Of a stretch of 64,000 nucleotides of DNA, positions 1 to 8,126 are shown piece by piece. Every line of letters starts with the position of its first letter. The first letter of the stretch is position 1. The notes below the pieces were generated by a model that made no database searches, had not been told where the DNA came from, and saw only the letters and a list, made by a program, of their open reading frames with translations. Origin of the DNA: Hyphomicrobiales bacterium (lineage in GTDB: Bacteria > Pseudomonadota > Alphaproteobacteria > Rhizobiales > Rhizobiaceae); contig UBJR01000005.1 in assembly GCA_900465675.1 (NCBI GenBank), positions 310,001-374,000 on the forward strand, read 5' to 3'. A program made the translations under genes and the position numbers.

Positions 1-3000
1 AATCCGGCAACGCCGCACACCAATTTCATGGTCCTGACCCGCGCCAGCCGCGATGCCGATGGCGAAGTGGCTGCCAACACCACGACGCCGTGGGTCGACC
101 AGAACCAGACATATACCTCGCATGCATCGCATCAGGTCTTCCTGCGCGAATATGTCATGCATGAGGGCAAGCCTGTCGCGACCGGCCATCTGCTTGACGG
201 CGCGCGCGGCCTGCCGACCTGGGCCGACATCAAGGAACAGGCTCGCGAGATGCTCGGCATCGACCTGACCGACGCCGATGTCACCAACATTCCGCTGCTG
301 CGCACCGATCCCTATGGCCGCTTCATCCCCGATGCCAACGGCTTCGCGCAGGTCATCACCGGCATCGGCGCCGACGGCATTCCGAACACCGCCGACGACA
401 TCGTTGTCTCAGGCACGCCGGGCGCTCCTGTCAGCACCGCTGGAGCCGTCCGAATCGGCCACGCCTTCCTCGATGACATCGCCCATGCCGCAGTACCGGT
501 CATCGCCGGTGGCGTACTGCAGGCCGACAGTGACGACGCCGTAGGCTATTCCGGCGGCTTCAACACCCGCGGTCAGCAGACTGCCTACGATGATGAGTTG
601 CTCGACGCGCACTACATCACCGGCGACGGCCGCGGTAACGAGAATATCGGCCTGACGTCGATCCACCACATCTTCCACTCGGAGCACAACAGCGTCGTCG
701 AGCAGACCAAGCAGGTCGTCCTCGACAGCGCCGACCTGGTCTTTATCAACCAGTGGCTGCTTGAGCCGATTACCACGCTGCCGACAACCGAGGCAGAACT
801 TGAGGGACTCGTCTGGAACGGCGAGCGTCTGTTCCAGGCCGGCCGCTTCACCACCGAAATGCAGTATCAGCACCTCGTCTTCGAGGAATTCGGCCGCAAG
901 ATGCAGCCGGATATCGATGCCTTCGTCTTCGAGCCATCGACCGACATCAATCCGGCGATCTTCGCCGAGTTCGCCCACGCGGTCTACCGCTTCGGCCACT
1001 CGATGCTGAACCAGGATATCGACCGTCTCGTGGAAAATGCCGACGGTACTTTCAGCTTCGATAACATCACATTGTTCGACGGCTTCCTGAACCCGCTGGA
1101 ACTCGGCGCGGTCGATGCCAACGGTAATGTGCTCGTCAATCACGACCAGGCAGCCGGTGCCATCATCCGCGGCATGTCCCGACAGGGCGGCAACGAAATC
1201 GACGAATTCGTCACCGACGTTTTGCGCAACCAGCTTGTCGGCATCCCGCTCGATCTTGCAGCGCTCAATATCGCCCGTGGCCGCGACGTCGGCCTGCCGA
1301 CGCTGAACGAGGCACGTGCCCAGTTCTACCAGGCAGCCGGTCAGGACACGCAGCTGAAGCCCTATGTCAGCTGGACCGATTTCGCGCTGAACCTGCAGAA
1401 CACCGCGTCGATCGTCAACTTCATCGCTGCCTACGGCACGCACTCCTCGATCACCAGCGCGGCGACCCTCGACGCCAAGCGCGCTGCGGCCGCCTCGATC
1501 GTGCTCGGCACGGCCGGTGCACCTGCCGACCGCCTGGAATTCCTGAATTCGACCGGCGCCTGGGCGACGGCTGAGACGGGTCTCAACGACATCGATCTGT
1601 GGATCGGCGGCCTTGCCGAGAAGAAGATGGATTTCGGCGGCATGCTCGGCTCCACCTTCTCCTTCGTCTTCGAATTGCAGATGGAGAACCTGCAGGAATC
1701 GGACCGCTTCTATTATCTCTCCCGCGTCCAGGGTCTGAACCTTCTCAACGAGCTGGAAAACAACTCGCTGAGCAAGATCATCATGCGCAATACCGATCTG
1801 GGCGAAGGTTCGACGGCGCTGCCGGGCGACATCTTCTCGACGCCTGACCATACGCTTGAGATGGACATCTCGAAGCAGGTCGGCGCCGATCCGATCTTCA
1901 CCGATGCGATCCTGCAGGCGCTGACGCCGCTGGTCGTGCGCCGCGACACCGATGGTGACGGCGACCTCGACTACATGGCCTATCACGGCGGCGACCACGT
2001 CGTCATGGGCGGCACCGAGGACGACGATACGATCATCGCCGGCGAAGGCGATGACACGATCTGGGGCTATGGCGGCAACGACACGCTTGAAGCCGGCTAC
2101 GGCGTCGACCACGTCCACGGTGGCGAGGGTGACGACATCATCACCAATGCCGGCACGGATATCGGCGCGGCCGACTTCCTGCATGGCGAAGGCGGCAACG
2201 ACGTCATCCATGGCGGCAGCGGCCTGGCGCTGATCTTCGGCAATGTCGGCAAGGACTTCATCATCGCAGGCCCTGACGGCAAGCACGTGCTCGGCGGCCT
2301 CGGCGACGACTTCATCCGCGGCGGCGACGGCGGCGACTTCCTGATGGGCAACGAGGGCAACGACTGGATCGAAGGCGGCGGACGTTTCGACACACTGTCG
2401 GGCGAAAACTCCGAGCTGTTCTTCAATTCCTCGATCATCGGCCATGACGTTCTGAACGGCGATGGCAGCGACACCGATTACGACGCCGAATCCGGCGACG
2501 ACATCATGTTCCAGGGCGATGGCATCCAGCGCAGCAACGGCATGGCTGGTTTCGACTGGGCAATCCACAAGGGCGACAATACCGCAGCCAATTCCGATCT
2601 CGGCATCCCGCTCTTCGCCACCCAGGAAGCCTTCATCCTGCGCGACCGCTTCGATCTTGTCGAAGGTCTCTCCGGCTGGGTCCATGACGATATCCTGACC
2701 GGACGCGTCGCCCCGACCAATGCCCGGGCCGAGCTGCAAAATACCGCAGCCATTCCGGGTACCGGCAGCCCGCTCGAAAGCTATTCGAACGCGCTGCTCG
2801 AAAAGAACCTCAGCCTGATCGCCGGTCTCTCGCAGCTCGTCGCCCACCGTGCCCGTACCTCTGTCACGGTCAACGGCGTCACCGAAACAATCGTCATGGA
2901 TACCGCTGACGCTTCCGACATCCTGCTCGGCGGCGGCGGTGATGACATCATCACCGGCCTCGCCGGGGACGACATCATCGACGGCGACCGCTGGCTGAAC

Positions 3001-6000
3001 GTCCGGATCCGCATCAACGACCTCAACGGCAATGAGATCGGCTCGTCCGACGGCCTGTCGAAGGGCGTCTTTGCGCCCAGCGGCGCCGCAATGTTCAACG
3101 GCCGCACACTCAGCGACCTGATGTTCGACCGCACGCTGAACCCGAGCCAGCTCGAAATCGTCCGCGAGATCATCGACGGCGAGGTAGAGGGCGATATCGA
3201 TACGGCCGTCTATACCGACGTCCGCGCCAACTATACGATCACGCAGAATGCGGATGGCAGCATCACCGTCGCTCATACCGGCTTCGACGAAGACGGGGGG
3301 CCCGACGGAGATGAGGAAACGGTTGCCAATCCGGTTTCCGACGGCACCGACCGCCTGTTCAACATCGAGCGGCTGCGTTTTGCGGACGGCGAATATGCGC
3401 TGAGCCCGCCGCAGCTCCAGCTCTACACGCTCGATCGTGGCCAATACCGCGACGACTTCAGCCCGTCCAACTACACGGGTACCGATGGCACCACGCCCTG
3501 GACGACACCTTGGACGGAGTCTAGCGACAACAACAGCGCCACCAGCGGCGATGTTCTCGTCACCGGCGGCACGTTGCGCTTCGACGATAACGGCAATGGC
3601 GCCAGCGTGCAGCGCGCCGCCAACCTTGCAGGCGCGACGACGGCCCGTCTCACCTACGATGTGAACGAAAGCGGACTCGATCAGGGCGATACCGTGACCG
3701 TCTGGTTTGCGGCCAATGGCGTCAATTTCATCCAGATCGACACTATCAACTTTGCAACAAACGTTGCAGAACGGAGCATCGATCTGACCGGTCCTTTTAC
3801 CGCCGGGGCCATTGTTCGCTTCACATCCACCGCACTCGGCAATAATGACATCGTCGATATCGACAATGTCACGATCGACTTCACCCGCCCTGCGGCGGCG
3901 CCATCGATCAACTATGCGACGACCTTCGTCGAGAATGGCGATCCGGTTGCGATCGCCTCCGGTCCTGCGATTACCGATGAGGATGGCCAGATCGTCTCCG
4001 CACGGATCGTTCTGACCAATGCCCAGAACGGTGACCAGCTAAATGTAGGCGCTCTTCCTGCAGGCATCACCGCCCAGACCGACACTTTGGTTGCCGGCCA
4101 GATCGCCATCACACTGACGGGGACTGCCACGCTTGCCGCCTACCAGGCCGCAATCCAGGCGATCACCTTCGGCAACAGCTCGGACCAGCCGGGAACGGTG
4201 GCACGCGTCATCACCGTCACCGTCAACGACGGCCTGATGAACAGCAATCCGTCGACCGCAACGATCGCGGTTACGGCCGTCAACGATGCACCTGTCGCCG
4301 GTGACGATAGCGTCATCACCAATGTAGAGACTGGCAGCTTCGTCATTCCCGAATGGGCACTGCTCGCCAATGACACGGATGTCGACAGCCTTCTCAATAT
4401 CACCGGCGCAACCGAGAACCAGACCAACTTCGCGGTCGCAGTGAACCCCGCAGGCGACGTCACGGTCACGCACTCGACCACACAGCAGCGCAACTTCACC
4501 TACACGGTGAGCGACGGTGCTGCGACCGATACGGCGACCGTTACCGTCACCCGCGACACCAACGACGTCAGCGGCACGGCAGGCAACAACATCCTGATCG
4601 GCGACAACTCCGGTGATACGTTCGACGGCGGCACCGGCAACGACATCATCCTCGCCGGTGGCGGCAACGACACCATCGTCTGGAACGCCAATAACACAGG
4701 CGCAACGGATGGACGCGACATCGTCGATGGCGGGGCCGGCACCGACACATTCGACCTCAATGGCCGCACCGGCCAGGGCGGCAACGAAACCTTCCGCATC
4801 TATACGCGGCAGGCAGCCGAGCTTGCCGGCATCACCGGCCTGATGGCGACGACGGAAATCGTCATCACCCGCAACGGTACCGACAATGCCTCGGTGATCG
4901 CTGAACTCGACAATATCGAGGAGATAACCGTCGGCAACATCACGCTGGATGACGGCACGCCGACTGGCGGGACAACGGGTGGCGACACCATCACCGTCAT
5001 CGGCGACTTCTCGCAGACCAGCCTGGCGCTGAACACGATCACCATCGACGGCACTAATGGCGACGACGTCATCGACATCTCGGCGCTGCAATCGGCACAC
5101 CGCATCGTCTTCCGCTCGAATGGCGGTCACGACACGATCGTCGGCACGCTGCGCCCGCAGGATGTCATCGAACTTCCTGAGGGACTGACTGCGGCCGATT
5201 TCGAAACGACTGTCGATGACGAGGGACGCACGGTCATGACCCGTGACGGCAGCTCGATCACCTTCGTCGGCCCCAATGGTTCCGAGCCGCCGGTTGGTCC
5301 CGGCGACGACGACCACGAGGAGGAGGAAGAAGAGCAGGAAGGCAGCGGCAGCTGCGACGATGATGACGACGACGGCGAACAGCCGTCCGGCGGCGAAGGC
5401 CCGGCTCCGGCCACGCCCCGCACGCTTGTTGGCACCGGTGCCGGCGAGGCCCTTTTGGGTGCAGCCGCAGCCGACATCATCCTGGCAGGCGATGGCAACG
5501 ACATCCTCGTCGGTGAAGCCGGCAGCGATATCCTGCGCGGTGAAGGCGGCCACGACCTGATCACCGGCGGCGCAGGCGCCGATGTGATGTCGGGCGGTGA
5601 TGGCGATGACGAAGTGCACGGCGGCGCCGATGCCGACCATATCTTCGGCGACGCAGGGGCAGACCGGCTCTATGGCGACGATGGCAACGACGTCATCGAA
5701 GGCGGGGCGGGCGACGACCAGGTCTGGGCGGGCGCCGGCAACGACCTCATCCTCGCCAAGCTCAACGACGGCTCCGACACCTACTGGGGTGGAGATGGCA
5801 ACGACACGCTGGACTATGCAGCGGCCACCACCAACCTCACCGTCGATCTCGGCAACGGCTTCATGGGCAGAGGCAGTGTCGCCGGGTCGAGCACAGGAAC
5901 CGATACCGTCTACGGCTTCGAAAACTTCATCGGTGGGTCCGGCCACGACACGATCACCGCGTCGCTCGCCGTCAACATCATCGATGGCGGGGCTGGCGAA

Positions 6001-6306
6001 GACGTCTTCCGCTTCACCTCGGCGGCAGCGGCCAACGGCGACAAGATCTATGGCTTCCAGCCGGGAGACAAGATCGACTTCTCGGCCATCGACGCCAACA
6101 CGTCTGTCGCCGGTGTCCAGGGCTTCGCGCTGAAAGCGGGCTCGATTACCGCCGCCGGCCAGATCGCCGTCAGCCACGAAACCATCGATGGCGAGGCCTT
6201 CACGGTGCTGCGCGGCAACGTCAACGCCGATCCGGAAGAAGACTTCGAACTGATGATCGCGGGCACCCACAATTTGAAGGCATCGGACTTCAACGGTGTC
6301 TCCTGA
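1..6306 (+). CDS. RTX heme peroxidase (animal-type peroxidase fused to calcium-binding repeats), 5' end outside the window
   Basis: Secreted heme peroxidase of the animal-peroxidase (peroxinectin/MPO-like) family with RTX calcium-binding repeats. The frame is open from base 1 and the first ATG is at 28, but family proteins have the distal-His motif (GQxxDHxLD) upstream of this point, so the true start lies left of the window. Counting from the ATG at 28, R202 and E205 in GDGRGNEN match the catalytic Arg and the heme-linked Glu, and H324 in YRFGHSM matches the proximal heme ligand. RTX nonapeptides occur at about 660-775, 966-986, 1516-1550 and 1800-1910, with cadherin/Ig-like segments at about 1290-1515. 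An acidic linker near 1757-1795 holds the only cysteine I found. The C-terminus is a typical uncleaved type I secretion signal region. The exporter genes follow directly, so it is the likely main substrate. Family call is firm; the physiological substrate is unknown. Confidence 0.92.
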   Translation, partial: NPATPHTNFMVLTRASRDADGEVAANTTTPWVDQNQTYTSHASHQVFLREYVMHEGKPVATGHLLDGARGLPTWADIKEQAREMLGIDLTDADVTNIPLLRTDPYGRFIPDANGFAQVITGIGADGIPNTADDIVVSGTPGAPVSTAGAVRIGHAFLDDIAHAAVPVIAGGVLQADSDDAVGYSGGFNTRGQQTAYDDELLDAHYITGDGRGNENIGLTSIHHIFHSEHNSVVEQTKQVVLDSADLVFINQWLLEPITTLPTTEAELEGLVWNGERLFQAGRFTTEMQYQHLVFEEFGRKMQPDIDAFVFEPSTDINPAIFAEFAHAVYRFGHSMLNQDIDRLVENADGTFSFDNITLFDGFLNPLELGAVDANGNVLVNHDQAAGAIIRGMSRQGGNEIDEFVTDVLRNQLVGIPLDLAALNIARGRDVGLPTLNEARAQFYQAAGQDTQLKPYVSWTDFALNLQNTASIVNFIAAYGTHSSITSAATLDAKRAAAASIVLGTAGAPADRLEFLNSTGAWATAETGLNDIDLWIGGLAEKKMDFGGMLGSTFSFVFELQMENLQESDRFYYLSRVQGLNLLNELENNSLSKIIMRNTDLGEGSTALPGDIFSTPDHTLEMDISKQVGADPIFTDAILQALTPLVVRRDTDGDGDLDYMAYHGGDHVVMGGTEDDDTIIAGEGDDTIWGYGGNDTLEAGYGVDHVHGGEGDDIITNAGTDIGAADFLHGEGGNDVIHGGSGLALIFGNVGKDFIIAGPDGKHVLGGLGDDFIRGGDGGDFLMGNEGNDWIEGGGRFDTLSGENSELFFNSSIIGHDVLNGDGSDTDYDAESGDDIMFQGDGIQRSNGMAGFDWAIHKGDNTAANSDLGIPLFATQEAFILRDRFDLVEGLSGWVHDDILTGRVAPTNARAELQNTAAIPGTGSPLESYSNALLEKNLSLIAGLSQLVAHRARTSVTVNGVTETIVMDTADASDILLGGGGDDIITGLAGDDIIDGDRWLNVRIRINDLNGNEIGSSDGLSKGVFAPSGAAMFNGRTLSDLMFDRTLNPSQLEIVREIIDGEVEGDIDTAVYTDVRANYTITQNADGSITVAHTGFDEDGGPDGDEETVANPVSDGTDRLFNIERLRFADGEYALSPPQLQLYTLDRGQYRDDFSPSNYTGTDGTTPWTTPWTESSDNNSATSGDVLVTGGTLRFDDNGNGASVQRAANLAGATTARLTYDVNESGLDQGDTVTVWFAANGVNFIQIDTINFATNVAERSIDLTGPFTAGAIVRFTSTALGNNDIVDIDNVTIDFTRPAAAPSINYATTFVENGDPVAIASGPAITDEDGQIVSARIVLTNAQNGDQLNVGALPAGITAQTDTLVAGQIAITLTGTATLAAYQAAIQAITFGNSSDQPGTVARVITVTVNDGLMNSNPSTATIAVTAVNDAPVAGDDSVITNVETGSFVIPEWALLANDTDVDSLLNITGATENQTNFAVAVNPAGDVTVTHSTTQQRNFTYTVSDGAATDTATVTVTRDTNDVSGTAGNNILIGDNSGDTFDGGTGNDIILAGGGNDTIVWNANNTGATDGRDIVDGGAGTDTFDLNGRTGQGGNETFRIYTRQAAELAGITGLMATTEIVITRNGTDNASVIAELDNIEEITVGNITLDDGTPTGGTTGGDTITVIGDFSQTSLALNTITIDGTNGDDVIDISALQSAHRIVFRSNGGHDTIVGTLRPQDVIELPEGLTAADFETTVDDEGRTVMTRDGSSITFVGPNGSEPPVGPGDDDHEEEEEEQEGSGSCDDDDDDGEQPSGGEGPAPATPRTLVGTGAGEALLGAAAADIILAGDGNDILVGEAGSDILRGEGGHDLITGGAGADVMSGGDGDDEVHGGADADHIFGDAGADRLYGDDGNDVIEGGAGDDQVWAGAGNDLILAKLNDGSDTYWGGDGNDTLDYAAATTNLTVDLGNGFMGRGSVAGSSTGTDTVYGFENFIGGSGHDTITASLAVNIIDGGAGEDVFRFTSAAAANGDKIYGFQPGDKIDFSAIDANTSVAGVQGFALKAGSITAAGQIAVSHETIDGEAFTVLRGNVNADPEEDFELMIAGTHNLKASDFNGVS

Positions 6307-6316
6307 TCGATGGCTC

Positions 6317-6346
6317 TGCCCCATGGCCGCTGACGGCCATGGGGCA
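6317..6346 (+). terminator. 12-bp perfect hairpin between the RTX peroxidase and exporter genes
   Basis: Arms 6317-6328 and 6335-6346 are perfectly complementary with a 6-nt loop. No T-tract follows, and the exporter RBS starts 16 nt later. This looks more like a partial terminator or mRNA-stabilising hairpin, allowing much peroxidase mRNA and less exporter mRNA, than a full stop. Confidence 0.6.
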
Positions 6347-6375
6347 TGCCGAATGAATTGCCGGAGGGGAAAATC

Positions 6376-8112
6376 ATGGCAACGAAGAAGAAAGAGCCGC
6401 AGTACAAGATCGACAAGGCGCGCGGCGTCCTGACCTATCTGTTCGGCCTGTCCGGGCTCATCAACATCCTGGCGCTCACCGGCGCCTTCTACATGCTGCA
6501 GATCTACGACCGGGCGCTCGCCAGCGGCAGCATCTCGACGCTGATCGCGCTCTCGGTTCTGGCAATCGGCCTTTACCTCTTCCAAGGCGTCTTCGACATC
6601 CTGCGCTCGCAGATCCTCGTGCGTCTCGGCGCCAAGATGGACACAACGCTGGCGCCGCTAACCCACCAGGTTGTCGTCGAAATGCCACGCTACGGCTACT
6701 CGACGGCAGAGGCGGCCGAGCGTGGCCGCGACGTCGATACGCTGCGCAGCTTCCTCGGTGGCCAGGGCCCGATCGCGCTTTTCGACCTGCCCTGGATCCC
6801 GATCTATCTCGTCTTCGTCTGGCTGCTGCATCCGGTGCTTGGCATGCTGACGCTGGGCGGCGCAGCAGTCCTCGCCTGTCTGACGATCCTCGCCGAAGTG
6901 CTGACGCGGCGTCACGCCCATACGATGATCAAGGCCGCCGTCACCCGCAACGCCGTGCTCGATTCCAACACCCGCAACAGCGAAGTCCTGCATGCCATGG
7001 GCATGACTCAGCGCGCCGTTGATCGCTTCGAGCGGGCCAATCGCTATCACCTCGAGCACCAGACAAAGACCTCCGATATCGGCGGCACGCTGTCGGGTCT
7101 CTCCAAGGTGCTGCGCATGATGCTGCAGTCGGCTATCCTCGGTCTCGGCGCCTATCTGGCGATCGGCGGCGAACTCTCGGCCGGCGCCATCGTCGCTGCC
7201 TCGATCGTCACCAGCCGCGCGCTCGCCCCCGTCGATCTGGCGATCGCGCAGTGGAAGAGCGTCGTCTCGGCACGCCGCAGTTACAACCGCATCCAGGAAA
7301 CGCTGGCTGTCCTGAACGGGAAGGAAGAGTTCATCCCGCTTCCCGAACCAAAGGAAAGCCTGAGGATCGAGGGGCTGACAACCGTTGCGCCCAGCACCGG
7401 CGCTGTGCTGCTCAGCGAGGTCGGTTTCGAACTGAAGGCCGGCCAGGCACTCGGCCTCATCGGCCCGAGCGGCGGCGGCAAGACGACATTGGTCAGGAGC
7501 CTGCTCGGCATCTGGCCGGCGCTGCGCGGTTCGGTGCGCATCGATGGCGCCGATCTCGGCCAGTGGAATGCCGATTTCTTCCGCGATCACGTCGGCTACC
7601 TGCCGCAGGACGTTGCACTGATGGACGGCACGATCTCCGATAACATCTGCCGCTTTGCCGAGGAGCCGGATCCACGCAAGATCATTCTCGCGGCCAAGGC
7701 GGCCGGCATCCACGACATGATCGTCCACCTGCGCGAAGGCTACCAGACCGAACTCGGCCCGAACGGGACTGCACTTTCGGCCGGTCAGCGGCAGCGTGTG
7801 GCGCTGGCCCGCGCGCTCTATGGCGACCCCTTCCTGGTGGTACTCGACGAGCCGAATTCCAATCTCGACGCCGAGGGTGAAGAAGCCCTGACGACGGCCA
7901 TTCTCTCGGTCCGGCGCCGCGGCGGCATCGTCGTCATCATCGCCCACCGCCCCAGCGCTCTGCAGGCCGTCGACATGGTCGGGCTGATGCAGGGCGGAAA
8001 GCTCACCTCCTTCGGCCCCAAGGAAACGCTGCTGCAGACCAAGGCCAAGCCGCTCGCCGTCGAGAAGTCGTTCGGCGACAGCCGATCGCCGCGCTCGACG
8101 GCCGCGGAATAA
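6376..8112 (+). CDS. type I secretion ABC exporter, permease/ATPase (PrtD/HlyB-like)
   Basis: Inner-membrane ABC exporter that drives one-step secretion of RTX proteins with a HlyD-type adaptor and a TolC-type outer-membrane channel. The 578-residue protein has an N-terminal transmembrane domain (about residues 15-300) with no C39 or C39-like peptidase domain, as in PrtD. The ATPase domain follows: Walker A GPSGGGKTT at 363-371, signature LSAGQRQR at 467-474, Walker B at about 487-492 and the H-loop His at 524. The start at 6376 is chosen because GGAGGGG lies 8 nt upstream; the in-frame ATG at 6346 has no RBS and falls within the end of the preceding hairpin. It is followed 14 nt later by the second RTX gene. 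No TolC gene is in the window, so the channel must be encoded elsewhere. Confidence 0.93.
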   Translation: MATKKKEPQYKIDKARGVLTYLFGLSGLINILALTGAFYMLQIYDRALASGSISTLIALSVLAIGLYLFQGVFDILRSQILVRLGAKMDTTLAPLTHQVVVEMPRYGYSTAEAAERGRDVDTLRSFLGGQGPIALFDLPWIPIYLVFVWLLHPVLGMLTLGGAAVLACLTILAEVLTRRHAHTMIKAAVTRNAVLDSNTRNSEVLHAMGMTQRAVDRFERANRYHLEHQTKTSDIGGTLSGLSKVLRMMLQSAILGLGAYLAIGGELSAGAIVAASIVTSRALAPVDLAIAQWKSVVSARRSYNRIQETLAVLNGKEEFIPLPEPKESLRIEGLTTVAPSTGAVLLSEVGFELKAGQALGLIGPSGGGKTTLVRSLLGIWPALRGSVRIDGADLGQWNADFFRDHVGYLPQDVALMDGTISDNICRFAEEPDPRKIILAAKAAGIHDMIVHLREGYQTELGPNGTALSAGQRQRVALARALYGDPFLVVLDEPNSNLDAEGEEALTTAILSVRRRGGIVVIIAHRPSALQAVDMVGLMQGGKLTSFGPKETLLQTKAKPLAVEKSFGDSRSPRSTAAE

Positions 8113-8126
8113 GGGAGCGCGCTGTC

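Noticed and set aside
409..3444. 1011-aa open frame on the minus strand opposite the RTX peroxidase
   Set aside because: It mirrors the GC-rich codons of the peroxidase gene, has no domain and starts without an RBS. The + frame has catalytic peroxidase motifs.
4039..6585. 848-aa minus-strand open frame over the RTX repeats
   Set aside because: Shadow of repetitive Gly/Asp codons; runs into the exporter gene with no start signal.
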